Shown: positions 22,747-35,272 of the stretch, piece by piece
Layout of the letters: every line of letters starts with the position of its first letter
How positions within the stretch are numbered: position 1 is the first letter of the stretch
Source: Annulohypoxylon bovei var. microspora
Lineage: Eukaryota; Ascomycota; Sordariomycetes; Xylariales; Hypoxylaceae
Assembly: GCA_022836615.1 (NCBI GenBank)
Contig: MU405312.1
Location: 1 to 64,000 of the forward strand
Direction of reading: 5' to 3'
Length of the DNA: 64,000 bases
The notes under the pieces: model-generated
Database searches by the model: none
What the model was told of the DNA's origin: nothing
Seen by the model: only the letters and a program-made list of their open reading frames with translations
Position numbers and translations under genes: made by a program

Positions 22747-22926
22747 TCATTTGCCGGGACTAACAGAATATTTCAAAATTTGGGCTGCGACGCTGATCGG
22801 ATCCGATTGGTATTTCTGGAATTCTTCTAGCAGAGATTCGAGGATCTTCTTCAAGAGCACCGCCGCCGGCGAGGCCGTTACTTTGACGTAAAATAGGGGC
22901 ATATAATGGATTAAAACCTTGGAAAG
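22747..22926 (-). CDS. Orphan coding-like terminal exon, function unknown
   Basis: A 59-codon frame ends in TGA at 22747 and begins right after a TTAG acceptor. Its sequence (YVKVTASPAAVLLKKILESL onward) has GC-biased third positions and a plausible amphipathic helix, unlike the neighbouring DNA. An upstream exon would have to end in phase 0. A donor GGTACGTC near 22985 is compatible through the frame reading DPPWNSW, but I cannot extend it to a start codon. It may be a small gene, a 3' fragment or chance. Confidence 0.3.
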   Translation of the reverse strand, partial: LSKVLIHYMPLFYVKVTASPAAVLLKKILESLLEEFQKYQSDPISVAAQILKYSVSPGK

Positions 22927-24046
22927 CTAAGAGCACCTGGAGTACGTAAATGAAGTTAAAAGTAATAGGAGAGAGAAATTGACGTACCCAAGAGTTCCAA
23001 GGAGGATCCGTCAGATGGATGGGGAAGGGTTAGGCGAAAGGTTCCAAGTTCCGCCTCTAAGTCACGATAAAGGTCGCGATAAAGGTCATGATAAAATGAA
23101 GCATGGCACGCGGCTCGAATGAAGAAGATCCATGAGAAAATCTCAATTCCGTACCCCTGCGGATAAGGGCTATCGAGGTTATTCATTGTTCATCCACCTG
23201 GGCAGGCTGGGTCGACTTTTTTTGGAGTCTGTATGATCGAGACGCTATGCATGCATGTTTCACGTCTTCCATCGAATCTGTATGGCCGCCGTAGAGGCCG
23301 ACGACTTACAGCAGAGCTCCACAACCCCCCCTCCTTTTCACCAGCAGGAAACGAGGTCCGGGTTCGATGGTGTATGCGACAAAATAACCTCGTATATCTT
23401 AGCCGGCAATTGGAGATACGTAAGTTAGGTAATCCCGTAGATTCCCATTCCCGCATGAGGTGGGCTAAAGACCACATATTCGACTTGAAGCTGCAGAAGC
23501 AAATCGACAATGCTGTGGTGGTTGAAGAAATCAAGCATCTCGCATTTCGCATTGGCCTATGTGGGATGAAAATATAGGTCACTTGATGTCTTGTGTGTTG
23601 AAAAGCGGAGCGGTTAAGAAAGAGGGTGTGATGAGAGTGCTCACGAGGCTTCTGTCTCTGTTGCCGACAGCCTTGTGTCCCGTGATAGGACCCATCACGA
23701 CGAATAGATACAGATCCGTAGAGAATGATGCTTTAACATGTTATGTTTGGGGGGTTAAACTAAGATGGCGTTGAATTGACGGTTGTGGGATAGGTAGATA
23801 CTGGTTGAAATACCTACATAGTAAATTGAAAGAACGTAAGTTGAAACTATTGGACTACAAATGTGTAGTTCGGAGTAGGTAGTTATTGAGATTGATCTAG
23901 GTACTACTATCTAGAGTACTATATAAGTGACAGATAACTGCCATAGCCTAGCATAAAAGAAAGAGAAACCTAACCTTATTTAAGGTTAAGTTGAGGGATC
24001 TGGCGACTGAAGCTTAAACATGGGTATAATAACATAGATGTATACA

Positions 24047-24086
24047 TACGCATGTACGCATGTACGCATGTACGCATGTACGCATG
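24047..24086. repeat. (TACGCATG)5 microsatellite
   Basis: Five perfect copies of the 8-mer, with a sixth after a TATA interruption. The unit contains the self-complementary GCATGC-like core, so the tract can fold on itself. Confidence 0.85.
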
Positions 24087-25716
24087 TATATACGCATGTG
24101 TAGTGTAAACTCTTCCAAGGTTGATTCCTAGATGCTGTCAGGACTCAGATCCTTGAGTCGAACATGTTTACATCCCATCGTCTTTGTTGTCGCAGTACCT
24201 AGATTTTCAAGGTTGATGACGATGATATTAAAGCTTCTCGTTGCCCCGTGCACCATAACATTTTTTGTTAGAATCCAATGGTTTCAATACACTAGGTAGT
24301 AGTTGTACGTTGATAAAATTTATGTATGTTACTTTGTACTGTACGGAAGAACAGGGTTATGGGGCCCTAGGGCTGGCCTATGCTCGAATCTATACCCTGA
24401 GTTCTACCCTGAAGAATAGGCCAATTAATGCTCCGAGCACAGTGTAAATCTAATTTTAATCCATTGGACCCAATGGACTTCCACTAACTTTACCTTGTAA
24501 GCCGTGGCGGCCCCCCCTTCCTTTGCGACTAGCAGCTGCAACTGATTGATAGTTTCTGATGATAATGTAGGTATGGGATGTATCTAGGTACCTCCGCTAA
24601 ACCATACCTCCCCCAAACCATACCAAACCGAACCTTACCAATACTCCTTATCACTCCAGATGTCATATTGGATACGTCCATATTAATACATACACAATAA
24701 ATTTCGTGCTGTTTAAGCTTCTGACGTTTTGTGTTTTTGTTATTACTAACCTACCTACCTACCTATTACCTACCTACATAGGCAGTAGGTTGCTGGGTTA
24801 AGTCTCCATAGTCTTTTATCCCCGTCAACTATCGACGGTTCCACCATCTTACCCATCTTACCCAATCAAGCGTCTCCCCCCCTTCTCCCCCTGCGTCCCT
24901 GGGAATCATTCAAGTGCCAAGTTTCCATACCTGCCGCATGCTTGACGAGTTGACAGAAAAAAATCTAGCTTGATATTTTTCTTCATCTTCTCGAAATTTA
25001 CCAATACTACCTAATAACATATCATCTCAATATCTTGACTTGATGGTTCTCATCTTCACTTAAGGCATTTTGCCATAATCTCTTTTCCCCCTTCTTTATT
25101 TCTACTCTCCCGTCCCGCATCTTCTTGCGACATCTGATCTGTCAATCTTATCCTGCGGCATACTCCGAGTTGCTGTGCCGTGCCCTGTCGTACTTATAAG
25201 AGTATATCTCCTCACCTTCGTTCTAAGTTCTGATTGGTCTTCTCGTTTTCGCCCTGTACCATTCTGCCGCACCAAGATCTCAGCAGCAGCTTGAAGGCTC
25301 CAAACAGATCCATTGGAGCATAACCAGTCACCTACCTACTGCTTGCTTAGTACAGGGGTTGCTTAGCCTAGGAGATCCCCTCTACAGAATTTAGAGTGGG
25401 CTATCCCGTACGGTTAGGTTAGAGCCTTTAGGTCAGCCCGTCGACCCGTCGACCTTTATTGTTCCTATTACAGTACCAGTACCAGTACCACTATTACTAC
25501 TAGTACCACTACCACTACCCATCCGATACTCAACCTGATAGGTACTGGTTTTGAGCTTCCAGTCTGCTGCTGCTTCAGTCAACCATCCAATCTTAATACA
25601 TATTGAGTGCGCCGAGATTTCTCTAGCTTGTTATTGGGATCGTAAGAGGTTCCCCGGTTGACCCATCACCGCCTCACGTACATACCTACTCATTATACCC
25701 TTGCCAACTTTTGCCC

Positions 25717-25791
25717 CCTACAGCCTACAGCATACAGCATACAGCCTACAGCATACAGCATACAGCCTACAGCATACAGCATACAGCCTAC
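25717..25791. repeat. 7-bp repeat with 21-bp higher-order unit
   Basis: Ten units of CCTACAG or CATACAG are arranged mostly as CCTACAG-CATACAG-CATACAG triplets, showing amplification of a 21-bp unit. Confidence 0.85.
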
Positions 25792-26760
25792 TTAGAAAAA
25801 GTCGCTCTATTGGACCTAAACGTTTTGCGCGTCGCGTGCGAGCACAGCCTCCATTCCCTCAACTACGAACCAGTCACCAAAAAGAACGCCATCAAAAAAA
25901 CTCAGTTAGCCATAGCCATTTATTTTGACTTTGTCTCCGACGAAGCTCTGGTGTCAAAGCGATTCTGAGTTTTTTCTTTCTTGAAAGGATTATATCGACA
26001 CGCGCTAGACATCCCAGGTTTAGCCCTTCGATTATTTTATTTTGGTGGAAGAGGAGGAGGAAATAATAATTAAAAAAAAAGGGCGAAAAAATTAAAAGTG
26101 AAAGAAAAAGAAAAGAAAAATCCTGACTTACCCAGGTTGGAAGGGTCCCTGCGGTCAAGCCCGCAATTCTTCGCCGCCTTTTTTTTCAACTTGCCCTCGC
26201 TGCAGGCCAATTTTTTTTCTCCACCGCAATCACTTTCAGGACAGGTCCAAGTCCCCTTTCTAGAGGTTTAGGACCTATCATTTATACCTTGGAAAGATTT
26301 GGCAACCTCCCAGTGGTACTCCAACATCAAATATTCGGTATTTCAGCTCCGTCACGGCGTGCTACCCGACTTAATCTCTCGGCTTCCTGCATTTTTACTG
26401 CACAGCCAATCCTGCCTAACTTTTTCAGCCAACCAGCCATAACTATCGTTGTCCCATCGACCGACTCTACCTATCCCTATCTTTTCCTGCCGACTACCTT
26501 CGCTTCTAAAGAGACACTGCGACTTTGACCAAGACGCTTTGTCTCTTCCTCGTCTCTTGTCTCTCTATAGAGACTAAGGAGAGGTCGTGAGTTGTGATTT
26601 GCGAGTTGCTAGTTGCGAGTTGCGAGTTGTGAGTTGTGACACGCACATCGCCGACTCCACCTAGGCGTTTTCGCCCATCTATATACGCGTGGAAAGGGAG
26701 CTGCAGCCTGCTGGCTCCCATCAGCAGACTGCCTTAGCCTTCGATACTATTGTGGCAACC

Positions 26761-28769
26761 ATGAATCAACAACAACACGATATGTATTACGACTACCCGA
26801 ACGCGGCAAACCGGTCGCCTGGGTCGACGAGGCAAGGTTATGCCACCGTCGGTCTGCCCTCGGGCCTTGGTAACCGGTCGGGACAGAGACCGCTCGACTC
26901 CCTCGGTCAGCACATGGGGTCTCCTTCCCTATACGGACACGACGATCGGATCGGTGGCGGTGCGGGATACGAGTCGCTATCCAGATTCGACCGCATCGCA
27001 CCCAGCGGCATGCAATCTGGTTACATGTTGGAGAACAGCCAGACGTGGGGATATAACGGCGGAGTGGCTACCATGAACGGACCCATGAATGGCAACGGTA
27101 GGTTGGCGGTGAGGGCTGTAAATCGGCGAGCCGCCCTCCCTACGGTAAGTGCCCCTTACGTGCTTCTAGAATATGGAGAACTGTCGCTGATCGGAATATG
27201 AAACACTAGACGTGGACTGATCAGTCCGGGTTGGGCGTCCATTCTATGCCTCAGCTATATGATCCGAACATGTCGATGAACGGGAACGATCATGATCTGT
27301 CGAGCATGGCTGGCGCTGCTGCTGATGCTAGGGGGATGATGGCTACTCCGGGAGCGTCCGATTCTGAGCAGCTTATTCCTACGGCTATAGTTATCAAGAA
27401 CATCCAGTTCCAGTGTCGGAAGGAGATCCTGCAGGGCCTTATGGCTTCGATGAATCTCCCCCAGCCTTACGCTTTCAACTACCATTTCGACAAGGGTGTT
27501 TTTCGAGGACTCGCCTTCGCCAACTTCTCGACGGCCGAGGACACCGCCGTCGTGATTCAGAAGATGAACGGATTAGAGGTCATGGGTAGGAAGTTGCGCG
27601 TCGAGTACAAGAAGATGCTGCCGCAGGATGAGCGTGATCGCATCGATCGGGAGAAGCGTGAGAAGCGAGGTCAGCTCGAAGAGCAGCACAGGGCGCCGCT
27701 CCCCATGCACCAGCAGAGCGCGCTTCAGGCTCTCGGCGTCAGCGTTAACAAGCAACCAAGTAATTCGCCTTTACGTGGGTCTTCCTGGGTCGGAGTCGAG
27801 AGGTGTCAAGTTTACAAATTTACTAATCTGTCTTATAGGCGATGTTGACCTAAACGACCCTGCAACTCTCGAATTCTATACTCAGCTTACCCTCTTTAAG
27901 AGCGACCCATCCCGAGAAGTGCATATCTTCTCTCCCGACGTTGCTCCCGAGCAGCGACGGCAGATACATATCCTTGCCCATAATATGGGCTTGGAGCACA
28001 GATCCGTTGGCGAAGCTGATCGGAGACAGATCCAGATCATGAAGCGACCGCAGAACTCGCCGCCCGTCCATGCCCAGAGCCAGCTGCCCAACGTCTCTTG
28101 GGAAGATCACCGACGTGGACTTAGCCGCGCCGCTACCTACGACTTCACGGAGTCTCGTATCGGATCTAGCGCCTACCACGCGCTCGGCAGACAGGGCCCT
28201 ACGCTGGAGCTCCCCGGTAGCCCAGACACCGGGTTGCCGAACAACCTCAGGGCTGCGAAGAGTTTCGCGGATCTGCGCACGCACAGCCCGAGCCCCGCCC
28301 CGTCCGGTTCGAGCTATGCCGGCCTTGGAAATGGCCTCGGGGCCCGCTATGGTGACTTTTCCCAAACCTCGTTGACCACGCCGCCCAATTTAACCCCGAC
28401 ATCAGGTCAGAATGCGGCGTCGAGTACCGAAGCGTTGTTGGCGAATAATATGAGCTCTATGAGTCTTGGTTTTGACTCGAATGCTTCGCACGTACGTGCC
28501 AGAGAAACTCCGGGTGCTATCGGAAGTCAAAGACCTGGTGCAAATGGAGCAGCTAACCGCAATGCACCCGATAGACAACCGCGGGGCCCAGAATGGGGAG
28601 AGGCCGGCCAGGGGTTCGGTGGACGCAGCCGCGGCCATATGCAAAGGGGTAGCGGTTAGTATCCATTTTGCATTTTGCATACCTATCTGGTAGTGTCATC
28701 CATGCTGACTTGGCCGGTACAGATTCGTCAGACGCGGGACGCAGCGCCGGCACTGCTCGTTACCATTGA
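26761..28769 (+). CDS. RRM and R3H domain RNA-binding protein, Pin4/Mdt1 (Cip2-like) family
   Basis: Four exons: 26761-27144, 27210-27759, 27839-28654 and 28723-28769, giving 598 residues with consistent phases. The N-terminus is low-complexity. The RRM is central (TAIVIKNIQFQC, then RGLAFANFS and GRKLRVEYKK), followed by an Arg/Glu-rich helix. The R3H domain starts LNDPATLEFYTQLTLF and contains REVHIFSPDV and HNMGLEHRS. The C-terminal half is Ser/Gly-rich and disordered, ending SSDAGRSAGTARYH. The last exon is easily missed because reading on from exon 3 gives an early TAG (GSG stop); the GTTAGT donor and ACAG acceptor restore a family-like tail. Yeast Pin4 is a phosphoprotein linked to the DNA-damage response and cell-cycle transcripts. 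The CT-rich upstream DNA suggests a long leader. Confidence 0.85.
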
Positions 28770-30348
28770 TCCGACCGGTTCTCACAGGATCCGAATGGGA
28801 GGACATGGGAAGTATCGACGAGCCATGAGCCCATATGGACCTGAACGCTTCTCGAATGATTTTCCAATTTCTTCTAGCTCTGCTTTGCTGCTCATCGTTA
28901 CGGCATAGGCTTCAATTTTTGGGATTAGCAAGAAGGCACGGAGGTGACGACTTTTTGAAACCTCGGCTTCTCTTGCGCCACCCCATCGACCAACCCGCCT
29001 CCACGACGAGCGTTGGATCTCCGTCATCACAAGTATAACCAAACGAGAGACGACTTATGACATAGACTTATTGCCTTCATTGACCTGACGCCAAGGTCCG
29101 GCCTGTCGCAGCACGATTTCTCGCACCCCGATCGATACTTCGACTCGCATTGTTTTTATCTCTTTTTCACGCCGACGATTTCCACTAATAATATCTTGTA
29201 ATATGAGATTTGATTTTGATTATTGTTTTATTCGAGTTCCATCCTAAGTTTCTCCGGCCGTCCTGGATTGGGAAAGAACTGCAAGATCACGGAGTTTGCG
29301 ATGGTGAAAGGTTGCAGTGTTGCATGGAAAACAAAAATTAAGGGGAACAGTGGTACACATCGTTCCATTTTTACAATACCCTCATCACGATGATCGACAA
29401 ACGAACCAACTCTGGATACACCATACAGCAATTTTATGGGCGACCATTCACGGCATCACGACTTGAACTCCTATACCCTCCGAGGTGTCTTGGGGTCTTG
29501 ACGGCTTCCGAGGGGAGGTTGTCAAGCCTGGAGAACCTCTTTACGATGGTTACGCTGTTATGACGCATACGCACATCACTAGATGGCAAAGCGATGCTGG
29601 CTGGCCAATTAGCCCAGGCGAATCCCTACTAATCACTGTTCCGAGGAGCAATCTACGGGGCATCCCTGGCGAATAAGGGTCGGCTCAGCTTCGGAGCGAC
29701 TGGAAACGACGAACGAAGCAATGAAGACGAAGACAGCAAGAGAAAATTTCGTTGCTGAGCAAGGAATTTGTGTTTTCACTGGAGGACAGAACAGAACGAG
29801 GGCGGACGGGACACAAGAAGATCAGATAAAAATTATTTGCATTTGTATATGGTTATTCGCGCCGCATCGACTACGCTATCTTGAGGTTTTTCGTCTTTTT
29901 CCTCCTTAAACCGCAATATCATCCCGACCTCTGCCGGCCTGATTCGGCTCGACGCTTCCCGCCTAATGAATTATAGCATCCGAGGACGATGCGTTGTCGT
30001 TCTGGAGTTTGCGGAAGACCCTGGGTCTCGGGTCGGGGAAGTATTAATCAACGGACTATGGAGAGACATTCGCTATAGGCGCCCTGCTGCAATACAAAAG
30101 TATTTGATCGTTTTTCAACATGAGAATTCCACGTGATACGGTACCGATCCGATTAATACCGAAAGGCTTCAGCTCGGAGGGAACAGGTCAGAATTTCATG
30201 CTGGGTAAGGAAGCACTTTCAAGTCAGACTGGTTCGGATATAGTTAAGGTTCTTGTGTTGTATGTTTTAGTGTAAATTTAAGGCTAGCTGACCGAACTAG
30301 ATGACTCCCATCATAAATTCATATTTCTAACCCCTTAGTCGTTATCAT
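28770..30348. other. Intergenic region after the Pin4-like gene
   Basis: No gene supported. 28770-29200 is likely 3' UTR. The frames at 29485-29676 and 29721-29909 are short and uncharacteristic. Confidence 0.4.
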
Positions 30349-30888
30349 TTATATGGGAACAACCCTCCACTTCACCTCGCCAGGTGCGCAAGTCGTAGAA
30401 CCCCCAACACCAGTCTTCCCACCTGCAGCCTTGGCGGCGTCTATGGCGGACCCGAGCACGTCGACAACGTCGGTCCCCCCGATGTATACTTGGTCGCTAG
30501 ATGGCGGTGTCGCAGGTTGCACCTGTAACGCGCAACTGCCTGACGTGAGCAGTGTGTTAAAATGGTCTGTCGCGTAGGCCGATAAGAGGTAGTCCCGGTT
30601 CGAGGAGACTTGGGCGGCGCGAAGAGATGCGCAGCTGTCAAGCCAAGATGACGAGGTGGTGCTGGCGGAGGAGACTACAGAGGGCGTGGTGGGTCCGCAG
30701 TAGTTGGATGGATCGCCGGGTTGGGTTTCCCATGCCCAACAGGACGGCGGGTTGATGGGCGGAGACGGGTACGGGTAAAGCCCGCAGGCCTGACTAGAGC
30801 TGTCCCGGGTTGTTGTGGTAGGGCTTGTTGGGAGGCTGAGTGCCACGCTGGGCATGATGATGGACGTGAGAATGTGGCAGAAACGCAT
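30349..30888 (-). CDS. Small secreted cysteine-containing protein, Ecp2/Hce2-like
   Basis: A single-exon 179-residue protein. A signal peptide is visible (HILTSIIMPSVALSLP). The mature part has six cysteines in the contexts QACGLY, PSCWAW, NYCGP, DSCASL, SGSCALQ and TTCAPG. The C-terminal half follows the layout of the fungal Hce2/Ecp2 effector fold: a Cys-Ala-hydrophobic strand, then GGTDVVDVLGSAIDAAK, a GVGGSTTC turn and a closing KWRVVPI strand. Hce2 proteins are secreted effectors or antagonists of other organisms; activity cannot be inferred here. A TATAAG box lies about 105 bp upstream. The remaining doubt is the family call, which rests on pattern and not alignment. Confidence 0.6.
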   Translation of the reverse strand: MRFCHILTSIIMPSVALSLPTSPTTTTRDSSSQACGLYPYPSPPINPPSCWAWETQPGDPSNYCGPTTPSVVSSASTTSSSWLDSCASLRAAQVSSNRDYLLSAYATDHFNTLLTSGSCALQVQPATPPSSDQVYIGGTDVVDVLGSAIDAAKAAGGKTGVGGSTTCAPGEVKWRVVPI

Positions 30889-32136
30889 TTTGACTGTGAG
30901 GATGGAGAGGAGTGGGAGGTATTGGGCTGCTGATATTAGGCTTGGGTTTACTGAACGGATGGATATAAAGGGGTTCCAGCGAAGCTACTTATACTGTAAG
31001 ATGATGGGATTCGGGGGAGGCAGTGATGCATGTGATACTATATACGTTGTTTGTTCGTCTATTCTCGGTGAACTTGTATAGCCGTCTTGTACAATCCTTT
31101 AACCAAACCAAACCACCGCTAAACCAGTCACCGAAATATCCGACGTAATGAGTTCCTCTAGATCTACGACACGAGCCCATTTTGACCTACTCGTCCAGCT
31201 CGTCGTTGTGCCCCAAGACCCCAATGGAGGGCCAATGCACGGACTCGTCACGCAAATCAGCTTACGCTTAGGAAAATTAAAAAGATCTCCGCCGCCAAAC
31301 CTGGGAGCCGGATCTGCCCGGCCAATGACGACGTCCAAAAGCGTTGGATCGAGCGTCCAATCAGAACGTCCGGCCCCGACGATCGTTCGTGGGTGGTTCT
31401 CAATAGAAGCTCGGGCGGCTAAGGGGTCAGCTGTTAGCTAATGGCGGACGCGGGTTCAGCACAGCACTGCTGAGCGATGTCGTTGGCTGGACGGGTTGGG
31501 GATGATTGGGGCCAATAGTATATATCAATTAAGATATAGCACGACTGATGACTAGTATGGGTTAGGTTTATCTGATAGGAATATTTGCTATTATATTCAT
31601 ATGGATGTATGTATGTAGTAGCCGGACTTAGGTAAGTAGATAGTATGGTATGTACGTCCCGTGCCACCCCCTGTCCTTGGACTTAATGGGAAGTTTATTT
31701 TCTTTTTTTTTAATTGCTTTTTTACTTTCCCTTTAGGGGTTAACGCGTGACTTACCTACATATCGAGCCTGCATGACCTCGCGCTCTTTTACGGGGGCTT
31801 ATGTATTGAGGAGCTTCTCAACACTTTGAGGCTGGGCATTGACTTACATACCGTACATTGGCTTGTGGATAGCTCGGTATTGCCCCTATCCTACTTGTGC
31901 GGCGCGATTAATTTGGAGGAGACGATCTAGGTATGTAAGGGGGAGTTCAAGCTGACATATTACTTAGGTACTGTAGGAATGAAGCTACCACGATGATGTA
32001 ATATTCCCCATATTACAACACAACACAGCACAACACAGCACAACACAAGGCTTATTCAAGATTCCTAGGTGGGTATGTATACATTAAATATTCATGTCAG
32101 ATATATAGGTAGGTATGTAAACCTGTAGTCTATTCA
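30889..32136. other. Intergenic, promoter of the Hce2-like gene and 3' side of the DUF3433 gene
   Basis: No gene supported. The 97-codon frame at 31148-31441 has no recognisable features. ACAACACAGC tandem units occur at 32014-32048, and several GTAGGTATGT motifs occur around 31600-32110. Confidence 0.4.
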
Positions 32137-35100
32137 TTATGCCCAGATTGTACCACTAGATGTGGATGATGCATCGACTCCTATCCGTACGATACCCGAG
32201 GCGCCTCTGATCTCGCCAAATTCGTACTTCAGGCTCATCTCATTGACGTGCCAATCCCTATCCTTTCGTTTCATCGTGCTCAGGCCTTCGAAGCGGCCGA
32301 GCATCCACGAGTCGCACACGTAATACATGGCTCCCGCGATGGTGCTCGGATCGACGGGCATGTGCGGCCACGTGACGAAGAAGGAGCCGACGACCACGAG
32401 CACCATGATGCAGAGGATACCCACGGCGGCCCACGTGCAGATGTTGTGGATTAGGAAGGTCTGGGTGATGCGGAAGGGGACATTGCCCAGGAAGATGGTT
32501 AGGAATTCGGAGAGGATGGAAGTCACCGCTACGACGGCGAGGAAGCTGTGTCGTCGTCGGATCGCTGACCAGAGACCTGAGAAGGCGTTGGTCGGCGGCG
32601 CGAGTAGGATCGAACGTCGCGCGTGTTGGGGTGAGCTCGCAAGTAGTTGGTAGGGGCTAAGAATTGCAATGCCTTGTAAATTGTTAGACGTTAAAATCCA
32701 AATATAGGTAGATATTGCCTCTAGGGTGACATGAAGGGGAGCGGAGGTGGGGGCAGGGGGGTGGAAAGAAAGGAGACTCACTGCTGAAAAAAGAGGCCCA
32801 GAAGAAACTGATAATCACACCAACGCCAGTGAACAGAAATCTCACGCCGAACGATTCGCTATCCATGAACCTTTCGAACGGGGTATCGCCGCCGGTATTA
32901 TTGTAGTACAATATTAGAGCTAGTAGCCCACATAGGACAAATAGGAACATTAGTCGTCCCGCATATCCCAGCATCAGGAAGGGCAGGTGATGCTTCGCTT
33001 TCGTCGGCGCGGCATGGTGGTCCTGGGGCTCCTTCTCCTCGCCGCCGATCTGGCCCGGCAAAGAACCGTTATCCTCGCGAAGCATGATGCCATACTCGAC
33101 CGTCCCGTTCACGCCCTGGAAGTAGTCCAGCTTGAACCACCGATCCTCCAGCACGGACTCCAGCAACCCCTTCGGCATCTTCCCCGCGTCGACGCCGGCA
33201 GGCAAGCTCGTAAACAAGCGCCTGACGTCCGGGTTCAGGGTCAGCGACGCCGCGCCGCAGATGCTCCAGGGGTTCGTCCGGACGCCCGACGTCCAGCTCG
33301 CCAGCACCGCGAGGATCGTCAGCGTCGCCACGCCCATGACCGCCAGCAGCGCGACCGTGCCCCTGGCCGCCTGCTCGAAGACGCTGAGGACGTACGCGCA
33401 GTTCTTCGCCGACCCGCCGCCCTCCACGCACCCCGCCCCCCTCAGGTCGAACGCCACGGCCTCGGCGGACAGCGGGATCAGCAGCGCGGAGATGAGCGCC
33501 AGCAGGGAGGTCAGGAAGACTAGCGCCTGGCCCCCGAGCAGCGAGCGCACGCTCGACACGACGGACTGCCACCCCGAGGTGTCCATGCACAGCGACTCGC
33601 GGCCGGAGGCGCCGCCCCGGCTGTGCGTCAGCTCGTGCCACGGCTGCAGGATCTTGGCGTTGACGTCGAGGATGCGGACGGGGATCGCGAGAAGGATGGC
33701 GAGGAGCGTGGGCAGGAACATGCCGATGAAGTAGGAGCCGTAGCTGATGGTGTAGGTCTTGACCAAGACGTTGCCGCTGCCGCTGCCGCTGCCGCTGCTG
33801 TCCCTGTCGTCCTGGTCCGAGGGGAGCACGGGGTAGAGCGTTGCCGTGGCGGTTGCGGCGCCGTTCGAGTCCGTCTGGACGGTGGTGGAAGGCCTGACGA
33901 GGATGTGGGTTTCTTGCGTGGCCGTGGGTTGCCCCTGAGAGTCTGTGAGGGTGATTGTTTGGGGTGTTGAGACGGGTGAGGGGATGCTTGTTGAGGTTAC
34001 CGCTACGCCCTGGGAATCGGTTGTAGTGGCTACGACAGGTGTTACGAAGGTGGGTGTCTGGGGTGTCTGGGGTGTTGTCTCCGAGACCGTGACGGTTCCC
34101 ACGCCGCCATGGTCCGAGGATGGCACGGTTGCCGTGGTGTCGGACACGGTCCTGGATCCAACATCGCCGTAGTCGGTGCTACCCTTCGAGGACGCTATTT
34201 TTGGTGTCGTTACCGTACTCTCCGAGACGGTTACGGTCCCGCCGGCGTTACCGAAGTCGCCCTCCGGCTTAGACCACGCCGGCTCGGTAGTAGGAGCGGA
34301 CGTGCCTCCATTGGTAGTCTTAATGGTATGTGCTGCTGGCGTGGTTGCTGGGCCTGGATCGGTAACAGTCTGGATACCTACATGTCCAAAATCGTCTGCA
34401 GCTGGCGACATAGTTTCTGACATATCCGCGGCCTGGGAAGTAGATCCAGCTGCAGCATTAGTTGTAGGTTGAGATGTTGGTTGAGACGTCGGTTGAGACG
34501 CAGACTGAGAAGCAAGCTCGGTGGTCTCGGCGCGACCAACGACAGAAACAACGGTGAGACGAGGTCCGATATCCGCCAAGTCAGCCGAGGCGGCCGTGTA
34601 GAAGACTGGAATTTGGACATCTCTTGCGTGAAGGGCCTCGATAATGTCGAGGTTATTATCGAGAACTGGTAGAACGTGTAGAGCCCACGCAACCAATCCT
34701 ACGAGCGCTAGTATGGCAAGAAGCAAAGTTGTCAGGAAAGGCCATCGCAATGCTGACGGCTTGTAGTTTGGTCGGTCTCGATCCATGACTAGCGGGGCAT
34801 CTATAGCTATTTCGTTGTAGATGACCATGTCAGGTTTGTAGGCCGTTTGTATATGAGAGTAGTCTGTTCTCGAACCAGACCACGACCGGTCACTGCTATA
34901 ATCGGGAGGGCTCTCATCCTCGATGGAAGATCCGACCGGGGTTTCGTAGCGTCTTCCGGCACATTGACCGCCATATTCCTGATTCTCGTGGTCACCATAC
35001 CCATCTAACCCGTCGTGAGCCCCTGATCTCCCACTTCGAGTATAGGACTGAGGAATAGCATCGAATCCTGCTCCCCTCGCACGCGGTGCCGTCGTGATAT

Positions 35101-35272
35101 GCGACATGATGTCGTCTTTGCTCAATAGTTCCTCGATCCCTCTCAAACCATTGCCGAATAAACGTAGCAGTATGTCCCAGGGAGACTTCCGAAGCCTGGA
35201 CGAGAGGATAGAGTCCCAGCTCGCTGCTCCATCGTAAGACGGGGCACGCGCGCTTGATATTCTCTCTTGCAA
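32137..35272 (-). CDS. Large multi-pass membrane protein of the fungal DUF3433 type
   Basis: Two exons, 35272-32782 and 32672-32137, are joined by a 109-bp intron with a CTAAC branch site, giving 1008 residues. An alternative start is MSHITTAPRARG at 35107. After an acidic, disordered cytoplasmic head comes a first membrane helix (FLTTLLLAILALVGLVAWAL). A very long Ser/Thr-rich, mucin-like segment follows with repeats of SQPT and TVTVSE, likely O-glycosylated and outside the cell. The second block of helices (MFLPTLLAILLAIPVRILDV, FLTSLLALISALLIPLS, LLAVMGVATLTILAVLASW) and a second repeat of this module after LGYAGRLMFLFVLCGLLALI match the DUF3433 duplication. The function is unknown; it is common in filamentous ascomycetes. 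Confidence 0.75.

Larger units (their letters stand above)
22927..26760. other. Long region upstream of the Pin4-like gene, several microsatellites
   Basis: No gene could be supported. Overlapping frames at 23190-23582 on both strands are ambiguous. From about 24800 the plus strand becomes pyrimidine-rich with CTACCTAC, CAGTAC and CCACTACCACTA runs, and AGTTGCG-type repeats occur at 26600-26639. Such CT-rich DNA is common in promoters and long 5' leaders of fungal regulatory genes, which fits the RNA-binding protein downstream. Confidence 0.4.

Noticed and set aside
23190..23582. Overlapping open frames of 114 and 130 codons on opposite strands
   Set aside because: Neither shows codon bias, domain or splice partners, and the two overlap almost fully. 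Chance frames are more likely.
24047..25791. Regular repeats that could suggest a CRISPR-like array
   Set aside because: Units are 7-8 bp with no unique spacers. These are microsatellites, and the genome is eukaryotic.
31148..31441. 97-codon plus-strand frame
   Set aside because: No start context, domain or composition signal. It lies in the presumed upstream region of the secreted-protein gene.
33069..33970. Several long frames opposite and alongside the DUF3433 gene
   Set aside because: They arise from the high GC content of that exon. The minus-strand frame with membrane helices and a valid splice junction is the real gene.
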